Shown: positions 41,598 to 50,642, numbered from the stretch's first letter. The stretch is 64,000 nt of DNA from Fredericiella sp038205395 (GCA_038205395.1 JBBRBX010000016.1:1-64000), one strand, 5' to 3'. A program made the numbers and translations. Notes: generated by a model from the sequence alone, not told the origin.

Positions 41598-42307
41598 GCC
41601 GGTAGACTCGGTTCCAACACCAGCCGGCGCAGATCAGCCTCGCGCAGCCCGGCGGACGGTTTGTTGAAAACGATTTTACCATCTTCCAGAAAGGCGACGG
41701 AATCCGCCCAGGTGCGCGCCCGCTCCAAATTATGCGTTGTGAGCAGAATGGCGCGGTTGGCGGCGCCAAAGGTGCGGATCAGGGCGGCGAGCTTTTCGGC
41801 GCTGGCCGGGTCAAGCCCTGTGTCCGGCTCGTCGAGCAGGAGGACGGGCGGGTCGTGCAGGATCGAGCGCGCAATGGCCAGCCGCTGGATCATGCCGCGG
41901 CTGAAGGTGCGCACGGGGTCGCGGCGGCGTGGCCAGAGATCGACGGCTTGCAGCACCGCTTCAATCCGTGCGGCAGGTTCCTGCATGTCGTAGAGGCGCG
42001 CAAAAAAGTGCAGGTTGTCCAGCGCATTGAGGTTGTCATACAGCAGTGGGGCATGCGTCACCAGCCCGATGTAGCGGCGCAGTTCATGGCCGGCCTGGCG
42101 CAGCGAGACGCCGCCCAAGACCACATCGCCGCGGTCGGGTTTGGCCAACCCGGAAATGATGCGCATCAGCGTCGATTTGCCGGCGCCGTTGGCCCCCAGC
42201 AGGGCAACCACCTGCCCCTGCTCAACAGTCAACTGCACGCCGCTGAGCACCCGCTTGCGCCCAAATCGCTTATGCACCGCATCCACTGCAATCAACTGCT
42301 CGCCCAC
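41594..42307 (-). CDS. ccmA: Heme exporter ATP-binding protein CcmA
   Basis: The 237-aa ABC ATPase has Walker A LGANGAGKSTLMRIISG, signature TFSRGMIQRLAIARS, Walker B PVLLLDEPDTGLD and the switch His in LTTHN. It energises release of CcmE from CcmC. Start codon is GTG. Located between ccmE and ccmB in the order usual for non-proteobacterial Ccm operons. Confidence 0.93.
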   Translation of the reverse strand: MGEQLIAVDAVHKRFGRKRVLSGVQLTVEQGQVVALLGANGAGKSTLMRIISGLAKPDRGDVVLGGVSLRQAGHELRRYIGLVTHAPLLYDNLNALDNLHFFARLYDMQEPAARIEAVLQAVDLWPRRRDPVRTFSRGMIQRLAIARSILHDPPVLLLDEPDTGLDPASAEKLAALIRTFGAANRAILLTTHNLERARTWADSVAFLEDGKIVFNKPSAGLREADLRRLVLEPSLPA

Positions 42308-42348
42308 AGACGCCCGCTTCTTCCCACCAAACTAGTAACGAACATGTA

Positions 42349-42843
42349 CTAGCGCGTTGACTCGACAAAAACCTCTTCCGGCTCTTCCTCATAGCGGCTG
42401 GGGCACTTGAGCAGCAGCGTTTCCGCCAGGAACGAGCCATCCGGCTGCAGTTGCCCTTCGACAATGGCCGAGGCGGCGCGCTGGAAGTTGTCGGGGCGCG
42501 GCCCATAGAAGACGATCGGCAGCTGCTCGCCGCTTTCATCATGAATGGCGAACTTGAGGGTGATGGCCTGAGCATTCCAATCTTCGCTGTCCGCCACCAC
42601 CTCGCCGCTGACCCGCACACGCTGCCCGGCCAGTGTGGCGGCCTGGTTCTGCACCTCCGCCACGGTCAGATAATAGGCGCCGGTCGTGATCGTGGCATGG
42701 ATCATTTGAAAGGCCAAAAAGCCGACAAAGAGCAGCAGCAAGCCGCCACCGATCAAATACTTGGTGGTGAAAGAGCGCCTGCGGGCGCCGATCGTGCTCG
42801 GAATTGCTACGGGGTTGGAAATCGGTTGAACTTGTTGTGTCAT
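42349..42843 (-). CDS. ccmE: Cytochrome c maturation chaperone CcmE (Cys-type)
   Basis: The 164-aa protein has one N-terminal membrane anchor (KYLIGGGLLLLFVGFLAFQMI) and an OB-fold. The heme-binding motif is LLKCPSRYEEE near residue 147, i.e. CxxxY in place of the proteobacterial HxxxY. The Cys variant is known from Desulfovibrio and archaeal CcmE and binds heme through Cys. It precedes ccmA by 41 bp. No ccmF, ccmG or ccmH occurs in the window, so the heme ligation genes must be elsewhere. Confidence 0.9.
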   Translation of the reverse strand: MTQQVQPISNPVAIPSTIGARRRSFTTKYLIGGGLLLLFVGFLAFQMIHATITTGAYYLTVAEVQNQAATLAGQRVRVSGEVVADSEDWNAQAITLKFAIHDESGEQLPIVFYGPRPDNFQRAASAIVEGQLQPDGSFLAETLLLKCPSRYEEEPEEVFVESTR

Positions 42844-42915
42844 GGTCTCACCAAAGACGTCTCACCAAAGACAAAAACGAACGAAAACAGCGGCAAAGCA
42901 GCAAACGTACGCCGG

Positions 42916-43341
42916 CTACGCCCCAGGCTGCTCGTCACTGGATGGGCTACCAGAGTCATCAGCAAACTCCGCACCAGCCTCTACACCGGATTCAGCAGCG
43001 GAGGGAGGACCGAACAGCAAATCCGTCGCCTGATCCGCCAGCGGCCCCGGCACCAGCACGTCCGCGCGCGCCAGATTGCCGGCGGTGATGCCATAGATGA
43101 TGCCGGCGGCCTCACTGCGGATAAAAGCGGGGATGCCTTCACTCTCCAGACGCCCCTTGACGACCTGGGCCTCCATCAGATTGGCCGCTTCCCATACCAC
43201 CACCGGCTCCTGGCTGAGACCGCCGCCGGTCGTGGTCGAGGCTGTCGTCCCATTGCCGTCCATCTGATCAGCCGCACCAGCGTCCGCTGCGGCGAGGCGG
43301 CGTTTGAACCAGCCGGGCATATTGTCGCTAAAGGTTGTCAT
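42916..43341 (-). CDS. DUF2007 (putative signal-transducing) protein
   Basis: The 141-aa protein has a DUF2007 core (VVVWEAANLMEAQVVKGRLESEGIPAFIRSE is split over about residues 47-77, then VLVPGPLADQATDLL) between flexible Gly/Thr- and Ser/Asp-rich tails. DUF2007 domains resemble PII-like folds; function unknown. Overlaps the DUF952 gene by 4 bp. Confidence 0.8.
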   Translation of the reverse strand: MTTFSDNMPGWFKRRLAAADAGAADQMDGNGTTASTTTGGGLSQEPVVVWEAANLMEAQVVKGRLESEGIPAFIRSEAAGIIYGITAGNLARADVLVPGPLADQATDLLFGPPSAAESGVEAGAEFADDSGSPSSDEQPGA

Positions 43342-43712
43342 GCAAAATCCTCGGGCAAATGATAACCGCCATCGATGCTGCGGGGGAAAGACACAACGTT
43401 GACCACAGCTTCGCGATCAATCGGGCCGTAAACATGGGGGAAGAGTTGGCCGTCCGCCGCCTCCCAACGCACAGGCGCCGTCAGTTTATCGACAGCCAGC
43501 ACCAGAATCAACCACGCCCCCGGCTCCTGCCGATAGAAGCGGTTTGCCACCGTCTCCAACAGCGACGGCTCGCCGGTGCAGTGCACAAAGCCTTCATCCG
43601 CTAGGGTGCCGGCCGCGTACGGACTGCCGGCGGGCAGCGCTTCCCACGCCGTCTGCGGCAGCATATGATAGATCAGGGCCGTGGGGCTGTCCAAGACAAG
43701 CTGGCTGCTCAA
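43338..43712 (-). CDS. DUF952 family protein
   Basis: The 124-aa protein has DUF952 hallmarks: LIYHMLPQTAWEAL, DEGFVHCTGEPSLLETVANRFY and HVYGPIDREAVVNVVSF. The fold relates to ADP-ribosyltransferase-like RES/KptA groups, but activity is unknown. The likely start is TTG within the stop of the preceding MBL gene (TTGA), with GAGGGTG upstream. Confidence 0.82.
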   Translation of the reverse strand: MSSQLVLDSPTALIYHMLPQTAWEALPAGSPYAAGTLADEGFVHCTGEPSLLETVANRFYRQEPGAWLILVLAVDKLTAPVRWEAADGQLFPHVYGPIDREAVVNVVSFPRSIDGGYHLPEDFA

Positions 43713-44389
43713 GACAATTCACCCTCGCCGGTTTCGGCGCTTGCTTCGGCGTGTGCATTCTCGCCCACATACGGGTTGTGACGCCGTTCAAAGCCGATCG
43801 TTGTCGCAGGGCCGTGGCCGGGATGAACCGTATAGTCATCGGGCAGCGTCAGCAGTTGTTGGCGAATGCTCTGCAGCAGCGTGGGGCCGTCGGCGCCCGG
43901 CAGGTCAAACCGGCCAATACTGCCTTGAAACAGCGTATCGCCGGCAAAAACCTGGTTGCCCGCATGATGGACAAAAACGACATGGCCGGGGGCGTGGCCG
44001 GGCGTAAAACGCACTTCCAGCTCCTCCTCACCCACCTGGATAATCTCGCCATGCTCCAGATAGCTATCCGGGTCGGCGATGGGATCTACATCCATATCCA
44101 GCCACAGCCGCACACGCTCCGGCAGTTCGTGCAGCACAGGCAGGTCGGCGCGGTGCAGATAGAAGGGGGCGCCGGTGGCGGCCTTAATGCCGGGGATGGC
44201 CATGACATGGTCAAAATGAGCGTGCGTGTTGATGATTTTTTCGACGGTGATGGCCTGCTGGTCAACGACGCGCAGGATGGCGCGGGCGTTGTCGCCGGGA
44301 TCAATGATGACGCCCTTGCGCGTGCGGCTGCAAGCAAAAATATAACAATTTTCCTGCAGCAAACCAACCGTCAACCCTTTGACAATCAT
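43709..44389 (-). CDS. MBL-fold hydrolase (glyoxalase II-like)
   Basis: The 226-aa protein has the motif HAHFDHVMAIPG (about residues 55-66), a later metal His in FTPGHAPGHVVF, the bridging Asp in VFAGDTLFQGSIGRFD and the final His in VHPGHGPATT. It resembles short glyoxalase II-like hydrolases acting on thioesters. It opens the leftward run leading to the ccm genes. Confidence 0.88.
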   Translation of the reverse strand: MIVKGLTVGLLQENCYIFACSRTRKGVIIDPGDNARAILRVVDQQAITVEKIINTHAHFDHVMAIPGIKAATGAPFYLHRADLPVLHELPERVRLWLDMDVDPIADPDSYLEHGEIIQVGEEELEVRFTPGHAPGHVVFVHHAGNQVFAGDTLFQGSIGRFDLPGADGPTLLQSIRQQLLTLPDDYTVHPGHGPATTIGFERRHNPYVGENAHAEASAETGEGELS

Positions 44390-44440
44390 ATGTTTTCTTC
44401 TTTGCTTTCGACAGCTTTTCTTGTCAGTCTGCCCTACGCC

Positions 44441-44797
44441 TTATTCGCAGCGGTCGCCCAGCCAGACGTTGCTCCAGCGGATCACTTCCAGAATGACCGG
44501 TTTGAGATGGCAGCCCATTTCGGTGAGGCTGTACTCGACATGCGGCGGAATGGCGCTGATCTGCCGGCGGCGCACAATGCCCTCTTCCTCCAGCATCTTG
44601 AGGCGGCTGCTCAGCGTGCTGGGATTGACGCCGCCCAGCTCGTCCTGCAGCTCACAAAAGCGCACGGACTTGCCGTCGAGCAGATAGTAAACGATTTGCA
44701 GCGTCCACTTTTGCCCGATGATGCGGGCCGCGGGCGCAACAGGGCAGAGGGGCAAATTGGCGAGTGACGCCTCGCGCAGATCGACAGCTAACTCCAT
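44441..44797 (-). CDS. HxlR-family transcriptional regulator
   Basis: The 118-aa winged-helix protein has VAPAARIIGQKWTLQIVYYLLDG, RFCELQDELGGVNPSTLSSRLKMLEEEGIV (split over the recognition helix) and the wing PPHVEYSLTEMG. The Cys in LCPVAPAARIIG is in the usual HxlR position for redox or electrophile sensing. ATG 44797 has AGG at fair distance; ATG 44809 is also possible. It may regulate the adjacent operon. Confidence 0.88.
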   Translation of the reverse strand: MELAVDLREASLANLPLCPVAPAARIIGQKWTLQIVYYLLDGKSVRFCELQDELGGVNPSTLSSRLKMLEEEGIVRRRQISAIPPHVEYSLTEMGCHLKPVILEVIRWSNVWLGDRCE

Positions 44798-44894
44798 AAC
44801 AGACCTCATCTCGATCCAAGTTTCACAGTCTGTATACTACAATAAATATAGCGAACGGTCAAAAAAAGAGAAATGCACCTTGCCGGCCACACCG

Positions 44895-47231
44895 TCAATG
44901 CGGCAGCGGCGCCAGAGGGAATGAACTGCCCGCCACTTCAATCTGCGGCTGGGCGCTGCTGCCGTCATAGGGGATGCTGACCTGCCCGCGCACGATCTCG
45001 CCGGGCTGCCATTCGCTGGTGGGATAGCCGCTCGCTGCCCCCGCCAGGGGTGCGCTGATGCTTTGATCCCCCAGCCGCAGCGTGCCGGCCAGTTCCGCCG
45101 GCCAGCCGGCAGGCAGCGGGTCGGGCGCTTGCCAGTAGAAGACGAATTGAACCATGTCGCCGGGCTGCAAAGGGGTCTGCGGCGCGTGGGCAAATCCCTG
45201 GCGGTAGGCGTCGTAGCCCAGCAGGGTGACGGGGCCGAAGGGCTGGTTGAGCCGCTGCGCCATCGGAATCAAGGCGGCTGGCGCGGCCTGCTGCGGGCGA
45301 TCGATGCGGACACTGCCCAGCGCAATGGCGTCGCCGCCGCTGTGGGTCAGCCGCTCGCCGCTGACGGCATCATAAACGGCAGCCTGCAAGCGGTACTCGC
45401 CCGGCGGCGTACCCCAGCCAATCGGCAGCGCATAGTTGTCGAGAATCTGTTCACCTGCCCGCCAGCCGTCGGTGGGCCGCGAGCCGCCGGCGGGTTCACT
45501 GTCGCGCTGCGCCACCACCTGGCCGGCGGCATCCAGGAGCTGCACGCTCACCTTGTAACGCTGCCGCACATCCTGCAGGACCTGCCAGCGCAACTGCACC
45601 AGGGCGGCGTCACCGGGGACGACATGCGGCGGCGAGTCCGGCTGCGCCTGCCCCGCCAGCACGAAGGCATCGCCCAGGGGAACAGGCGTCATGGGCAGCG
45701 GCTGCAAGTCGCCTGCCAGGGTGTAGGCGGCCAGACGCAAATTGCCCTGCCAGACGTCGAGTGACTTAAACGCATTGCGGTCGAGCCAGCTTTCCACCAG
45801 CCGGCCAGCGTCGGCTTCATCCGTGGCCCAGAACAAGGCGTAGATGCGGCGGCGGCCCTCGGCGGCAGCGGATAAGGCTGCGTCCACCGCCTCAGCCGCC
45901 GGCGGACGGGTGGTGGGCAGCGCCAGAAACGGCAGCCCTGGATCATAGTAGCGCCACACCTCCTGCTGCCCCGGCGCATCCAGAATGACCAGATCGCGTG
46001 CAGGGTCGCCGGCAGCCGCCAGGTAAGCGGCCACACCCTGGTAATTGTCGCGCGCGACTGCGTCCTGGTAGTAGGCGGGCAGCGTCAAGAGCGCCAGAAC
46101 GGCGGCGAAGAGCGCCACCCCCAACGCCAAAGCGCGGCGCACGCCGGCACGGCCCACCACAAGGGGCGTGCAGGCGACCAGCAGACACCAGGCGGGGGAG
46201 GCCGTGAGCAGAAACTTGAGAAAGGCATCCGTAAACAGGCCGAGCGCGCCCATCAGCAGGATCGGCAGCCCCAGCCACAGCGCCAGCGGCAGGGCAAAGC
46301 GGCGCTGCGTGAGCACAAGTCCCGCCACGCCCGCCGCTGGCAACAGTGCGGCGGCGGCCAGCCACGGCCACAGCGGCAGCGGCGTGCTGTGCAGCGGCCC
46401 CAGCAGCAGCGCGCGCAGGATGAGTTCCAGCCCTTCTGCCGGCCCGACCGCCACGCCCCCCTTGGGCCAGTGCAGCACACTGTTCACAGCCACAGGCAGC
46501 CAGGACAGAAACGCCGCCAAAGCCAGCGCGTTCAGCCCCAGCCAGCCCCACAAGCTGCGCCGGCCGGTCGGCGGCAAAGGTTGGCGGCGCACAGTCAGCC
46601 AACGCGCCAGCCATGCCAGGTTGGCGGCTGCCAATACAATGGCAAAGCTGTAATGCGTCCACAGCCCCACAGCGGCGCAAAGCACATAGCCGGCGGCGGC
46701 AAGCCAGGTGCGGCGCGCGCGGCTGAAACTGCCGCCGCTTCCCTCCGCAGATGCTTGCCAGAGCGGTTGGGCGAGGAGCGCCCAAAACAGCCCAGCGGCG
46801 GCCAGCGCCAGCAGCATGTACATGCGCGCTTCTTGACTGTAATAGATTTGCAGCGGATTGGTGGCGGCGACCAATGCGGCGAGCAGCGGCAGCCACAGCC
46901 GCGGCTCGCCGGCGGGCGCTAAGAGGCGGGCGATGCGCTCGACCACCAGCACCAGCAGGACGCCGGCAGCCGCCGAGAAGCTGCGCATTGCCCAGGCGCT
47001 TGCGCCGAAGAGCGACGACCAGAGCTTGAGCAGCCAATAGTAGCCGGGCGGGTGAATGTCGGCGGCGGCGGCCTGGGCGATCGCACCATAGGAGCGGCTG
47101 AGCATTGCCCAACTGTTGCCTTCGTCGCTCCACAGCGAGGAAGCATCCAGTCGGTAAAAGCGCAGGGCGGCGGCCAGCAGCAGGATGGCAAGCAGCGCAA
47201 GCAGATAGAGCCGCCGGCGCTCACTCGCCAC
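44895..47231 (-). CDS. GT39-type (ArnT/PMT-like) glycosyltransferase
   Basis: The 778-aa protein has about 11 helices in its first ~480 residues, the lumenal acidic motif SLWSDEGNSW (Asp36-Glu37) and HPPGYYWLLKLW, all typical of polyprenyl-phosphate-sugar dependent transferases. The ~300-residue extracytoplasmic C-terminus is beta-rich. Starts GTG, 11 bp inside the preceding gene, with which it is coupled. Likely glycosylates a surface protein or polymer, possibly the Thr/Pro-rich proteins of this region; that link is inference. Confidence 0.85.
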   Translation of the reverse strand: MASERRRLYLLALLAILLLAAALRFYRLDASSLWSDEGNSWAMLSRSYGAIAQAAAADIHPPGYYWLLKLWSSLFGASAWAMRSFSAAAGVLLVLVVERIARLLAPAGEPRLWLPLLAALVAATNPLQIYYSQEARMYMLLALAAAGLFWALLAQPLWQASAEGSGGSFSRARRTWLAAAGYVLCAAVGLWTHYSFAIVLAAANLAWLARWLTVRRQPLPPTGRRSLWGWLGLNALALAAFLSWLPVAVNSVLHWPKGGVAVGPAEGLELILRALLLGPLHSTPLPLWPWLAAAALLPAAGVAGLVLTQRRFALPLALWLGLPILLMGALGLFTDAFLKFLLTASPAWCLLVACTPLVVGRAGVRRALALGVALFAAVLALLTLPAYYQDAVARDNYQGVAAYLAAAGDPARDLVILDAPGQQEVWRYYDPGLPFLALPTTRPPAAEAVDAALSAAAEGRRRIYALFWATDEADAGRLVESWLDRNAFKSLDVWQGNLRLAAYTLAGDLQPLPMTPVPLGDAFVLAGQAQPDSPPHVVPGDAALVQLRWQVLQDVRQRYKVSVQLLDAAGQVVAQRDSEPAGGSRPTDGWRAGEQILDNYALPIGWGTPPGEYRLQAAVYDAVSGERLTHSGGDAIALGSVRIDRPQQAAPAALIPMAQRLNQPFGPVTLLGYDAYRQGFAHAPQTPLQPGDMVQFVFYWQAPDPLPAGWPAELAGTLRLGDQSISAPLAGAASGYPTSEWQPGEIVRGQVSIPYDGSSAQPQIEVAGSSFPLAPLPH

Positions 47232-48528
47232 TGCCGCGCTCCTGCTGCTGCAAGGCGGCGGTGTAAGCCTGCATACTCAGATAGACCGGCTGCGGTGTAA
47301 AATCGGGCGCCAGCAGGCGGAAATAGGCTTCGGGCTGGCGGTTGCTCTCCCACTGGTCGGTAGCGCGCTTGAGATACCAGGTGGCGGCCACCCCGATCCA
47401 GGGCCAATCGTTGACGACACGGCCATACGCCAGCGGCAGATAGCGCGCCTGCTGTTCCAATGTGACGCGGCCGTAGCGCGGATCGACATCGCCGGGCGCG
47501 GCGTTCCAGTTCATTTCGGCAATCCAGATAGGTTTGGCGGCGTCCCCATTTTTGACCATGAGGTCGCGCACAAATTTATGGCGGCTGATGTTGATCACGC
47601 GCGGGTGGAGGCGGTCATCGGTTGGCCCGCTGTACAGCCCATAGCCCTGCATGGCGACAATATCGAAATAGGGGGCTGCGCCCGCGTCATACATGCGCTG
47701 CAGGAAAAGCAGATCGTTGAGGCTGTTGCCCGGCGGCGGATCGGCAGGCTGGAGGTTGATGGTGGAGGCCAGCGCGCCCATGATGATCTTGACGTTGGGG
47801 TCAGCGGCGCGCGCCGCCTCGGCCCCCGCCTTGAGCAGCGCCACATAGGCCTCCGGGTCAATGGCGGCGCTGCCCCACTCCGGGTAAATATTGGGTTCGT
47901 TCCAGATTTGATAATAATGGACGCGCCCCGCATAGCGGCGGACAACGGCCGCGACAAAGTCGGCGTAGTCCTGCAGGTCATCAGGCGGGGCGAAGCTGTT
48001 GGCGTCGTTTTCCCCCTCCCCGCCGGCGCGGCTCCAGCCGGGCGGATTGCTGAGGCGGATGATCAACTCCATGCCGTTTTGTTCCGCCAGCTCTACGATC
48101 TGGTCATACTTCTCCCAGGCCAAACGGTGCGGCTCATGGCGGCGGTCCTCAAAATCACCCTTGGCGTGAATCTCAATATCTTCCCAGGGAAACTCCTGGC
48201 GCAGCCAATGATAGCCGGCCTGCGCGGCCATCGCCACAGCCTGGGCGCGTTTGGCCGGCTCAGCCTCCTGCTCCAAGAAAACATTAATGCCAAACGGATT
48301 GACATCGGCATCTTGAATTGCGGCGTTCGGCTCCAGCGTCAGAGGCGGGCGCAGCCGGTCGGAGGCCAGGTCAGTCAGCCCCTTGACTTGCGCCAGCAGT
48401 TCTTCCTCCCCGGTGTGGTTCCACAGCCAGGCGCGGGCGGGCGGCAGCTGGAGCAACAAAAAGCCCAGCCCACTCACGAGGAGCAGGCTGAGCCAAAGAA
48501 GCAGCGTTTGCCGCAGGGCATTCTTCAT
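47221..48528 (-). CDS. Membrane-anchored clan GH-A glycoside hydrolase
   Basis: The 435-aa protein has an N-terminal helix (TLLLWLSLLLVSGLGFLLLQL) and a TIM-barrel with the acid/base WNEPN near residue 209 and the nucleophile Glu in PIWIAEMNW near 338, as in GH5/GH39-like enzymes. AGYHWLRQEFPWEDIE is a typical strand-2 segment. The substrate is unknown. ATG 48528 is favoured over a GTG at 48540. It is coupled with GT39 and follows the SH3 lipoprotein gene, suggesting cell-surface glycan turnover. Confidence 0.82.
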   Translation of the reverse strand: MKNALRQTLLLWLSLLLVSGLGFLLLQLPPARAWLWNHTGEEELLAQVKGLTDLASDRLRPPLTLEPNAAIQDADVNPFGINVFLEQEAEPAKRAQAVAMAAQAGYHWLRQEFPWEDIEIHAKGDFEDRRHEPHRLAWEKYDQIVELAEQNGMELIIRLSNPPGWSRAGGEGENDANSFAPPDDLQDYADFVAAVVRRYAGRVHYYQIWNEPNIYPEWGSAAIDPEAYVALLKAGAEAARAADPNVKIIMGALASTINLQPADPPPGNSLNDLLFLQRMYDAGAAPYFDIVAMQGYGLYSGPTDDRLHPRVINISRHKFVRDLMVKNGDAAKPIWIAEMNWNAAPGDVDPRYGRVTLEQQARYLPLAYGRVVNDWPWIGVAATWYLKRATDQWESNRQPEAYFRLLAPDFTPQPVYLSMQAYTAALQQQERGSGE

Positions 48529-48582
48529 GCGGGCAGGCACTATGCTATGCCGGATTCGATGCCGGATTCGATACCGGCTGGC

Positions 48583-49695
48583 TTACTTTTTGTAAAAGGT
48601 AATGCCTTCACACTGTTCACTATCGTTGATCGTGCGCGTCCATTTGGGAGACTGCGGCACCAGTTCGCCAAAGCCATCATTCTGGCCGCCCTTGGGCAGG
48701 TTGCTGGGACACTCGACGACAAAGATTTCGACTGCCGTGCCGCGCGGCGCCGGGCTGCTGCCGAAAGGCGCAAAGCCCCAGTTGCCGTCACCGACGCCAT
48801 CACAGCCGGAGCACTTGGTGGTGCGGGGACCAAAAAAGGCCATGTGGACGCACACAGCATTAATGGGATTGTTATTGGCGTCACGGGTAAACCCCTTGAA
48901 GTAGGTGATGCCCGGATTCGGCTGGCAGTTGACGCTGCCACCCAAGATATACGGGAAATTGCCCTCATTGTTGGGGTCGGGCTGCTGTTCGGCAGGTGGC
49001 TGCTCAGCGGGTGGCTGTTCGGCGGGCGGCGCCTCCACCACTGGTGCAGGCGTATTGGTGGGCGGAACCGGCGCGGCGGTGGGGGCCGCCGGAATATTTT
49101 GCGCCACGGCCACCCCTTCCGTGCCGCTGGCCGTCACCAACTGGGCAAAAATCCAACCCGGCTGGCCTTTATAGTCGATCTGCCACCAGTCGCCGGCGGC
49201 ATTTTTGCCGGTGGCGCGGAAGCTTTCCCCAACCTGCGCCGAGCCGACCAGCCCATAGCTGGTGCCGGGGCCGGAGCGAATATTGACAATGTCATTGGTT
49301 GTCACCTGGGCGGCCGCCGCAGTAGGGCTGACTGCCGCCGTCGGCGTCTGCGCCGGCGCGGGTGTATTGACGACCACCTGGTCGGGATCGACTGTGGCTT
49401 GGGCGTCCGGGGCCTGAGCATCCGTGGCCTGAGCATCTGCCGCCGGCGTCTGCACAGCGGCATCGGCAGCCGGGGTGTCAACAGCCGGTTGCTCGGCGGC
49501 GGGTGCAGCCGGTTCCACGGGTGCGGCGGGCTGGCCGCCTTCGACGGTCGGTGTAAAGGTAGGCAGCGGTGTGCGTGTGGGGATGGGCGTCGCTTCCGCC
49601 CCGCCAATCCCGCCACAGCCCGCCAGCAGCAGCAAGGCAGTCAGCCCAGCCAATGCCACCAGCCGGTGTGCCGCGCGGTTCAAGTGTATAGCCAT
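48583..49695 (-). CDS. SH3-domain lipoprotein
   Basis: The 370-aa protein has a signal peptide with lipobox LLLAGC (Cys27), a Pro/Thr/Ala-rich spacer (about 33-125), a bacterial SH3 domain (about 131-195; NIRSGPGTSYGLVGSAQVGE and GDWWQIDYKGQPGWIF), an AEQPPAEQ repeat linker, and a C-terminal ~120-residue Cys-containing domain (CQPNPGITYFKGFTRDANN, TKCSGCDG). Bacterial SH3 domains often bind peptidoglycan. The last domain is not recognised. ATG 49695 follows AGGA; a longer frame upstream is not supported. Confidence 0.85.
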   Translation of the reverse strand: MAIHLNRAAHRLVALAGLTALLLLAGCGGIGGAEATPIPTRTPLPTFTPTVEGGQPAAPVEPAAPAAEQPAVDTPAADAAVQTPAADAQATDAQAPDAQATVDPDQVVVNTPAPAQTPTAAVSPTAAAAQVTTNDIVNIRSGPGTSYGLVGSAQVGESFRATGKNAAGDWWQIDYKGQPGWIFAQLVTASGTEGVAVAQNIPAAPTAAPVPPTNTPAPVVEAPPAEQPPAEQPPAEQQPDPNNEGNFPYILGGSVNCQPNPGITYFKGFTRDANNNPINAVCVHMAFFGPRTTKCSGCDGVGDGNWGFAPFGSSPAPRGTAVEIFVVECPSNLPKGGQNDGFGELVPQSPKWTRTINDSEQCEGITFYKK

Positions 49696-49892
49696 GATTT
49701 CATTCCTGTGCATCAGCAATAGTGTATTCCATTTAGACAAGACTTTGCACGGTGGATGCTTCACCAACTTACGAGTATAGCATACCGTAGAGAGGACGAC
49801 GAAACGGGGGCGTGTGGTTCCTCAAGGCCCCAGCGCAAACCACCGAAGTACGATGAAACAGCAGGCAAACTCGGCCCCCCGGCCCTGAACGC

Positions 49893-49922
49893 TTGACCGC
49901 CCTATAACCTATGCGTTATAAT
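49893..49922 (+). promoter_or_regulatory. Promoter of the RelE/XRE-type toxin-antitoxin operon
   Basis: TTGACC (49893-49898) and TATAAT (49917-49922) are 18 bp apart. The start codon lies only 8 nt after the -10 box, so the transcript would be leaderless or nearly so. Confidence 0.65.
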
Positions 49923-49929
49923 CAACCCA

Positions 49930-50295
49930 ATGCCGTCACAAGAACAAACCCCCTGGGTCATCCAGTTCTATCGCGACCGCCGCGGACGCAAACCCGCCGA
50001 AGAGTTTCTCGACTCCCTCAGCGCCGAGGAAAATGCCGAAGCCCTGCGCCTGATCCGGCTGCTGCGCGAATACGGCATAGCGCTGGGCATGCCCCACGCC
50101 CGCCCCGTCGCCGGCCTGTGGGAGTTGCGACCCGGCCCCAACCGCTTCTTCTACGTCGCTGTCACGGGCCGCCGCTTCGTCGTTCTGCACGGCTATCGCA
50201 AACAGAGCCAGACCGCCCCGCAGCGTGAAATCGAAACCGCTAAGCGCCGCTGGGCCGAACTGCTGGAAAGAGAGAAAGGACAACGCAACCCATGA
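49930..50295 (+). CDS. RelE/HigB-type toxin (Gp49-like)
   Basis: The 121-aa protein matches phage-derived Gp49-like/HigB toxins: VIQFYRDRRGRKPAEEFLDSL, RLIRLLREYGIALGMPHARP, GLWELRPGPNRFFYV and FVVLHGYRKQSQTAP, with the usual basic C-terminal helix. It would cleave mRNA at the ribosome. No Shine-Dalgarno is present because the ATG is next to the predicted transcription start. The toxin gene comes first, as in higBA. Confidence 0.88.
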   Translation: MPSQEQTPWVIQFYRDRRGRKPAEEFLDSLSAEENAEALRLIRLLREYGIALGMPHARPVAGLWELRPGPNRFFYVAVTGRRFVVLHGYRKQSQTAPQREIETAKRRWAELLEREKGQRNP

Positions 50296-50642
50296 ACGCC
50301 ACCCTTGCCCCCGGCGCAAACAGCGCCGGCGCCGACACCATGACCCAACCCGACGCCTACATCTCCCCCACCGTCCCCTTTGAGGAGATTGAGGCTCGGC
50401 TGCTCGCCGACCCTGCCGTGCGTGCCGCCTACGACGCCCTCGAACCTGCCTACCAGATCGCCCGCCTGCGCATCGGAGCCGGTCTCACCCAGGCCCAACT
50501 CGCCGCACTCGTCGGCGCCAAACAGCCTAGCATCGCCCGCCTCGAAAGCGGCCGCACCCAGCCTACCATCGAATTCCTGCGCAAGCTGGGGGCTGCGTTG
50601 GGCTATCGCCTGGAACTGAACTTCGTGCCCGTCGAACCGTAA
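50292..50642 (+). CDS. XRE-family antitoxin
   Basis: The 116-aa protein has a Cro/C1-type HTH (LRIGAGLTQAQLAALVGAKQPSIARLESG is split around residues 60-90; TIEFLRKLGAALGYRLEL follows). The N-terminal ~50 residues would bind the toxin. Overlaps the toxin gene by 4 bp. A GGGCC/GGCCC hairpin at 50647-50669 may end the operon. Confidence 0.88.
   Translation: MNATLAPGANSAGADTMTQPDAYISPTVPFEEIEARLLADPAVRAAYDALEPAYQIARLRIGAGLTQAQLAALVGAKQPSIARLESGRTQPTIEFLRKLGAALGYRLELNFVPVEP

Noticed and set aside
48548..48580. Tandem 12-bp GCCGGATTCGAT units before the glycosidase gene
   Set aside because: Only two full copies and one partial one; too short to assign a role.
47578..49722. 714-codon rightward frame
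   Set aside because: Antisense to the glycosidase and lipoprotein genes, which have clear motifs; the frame shows none.
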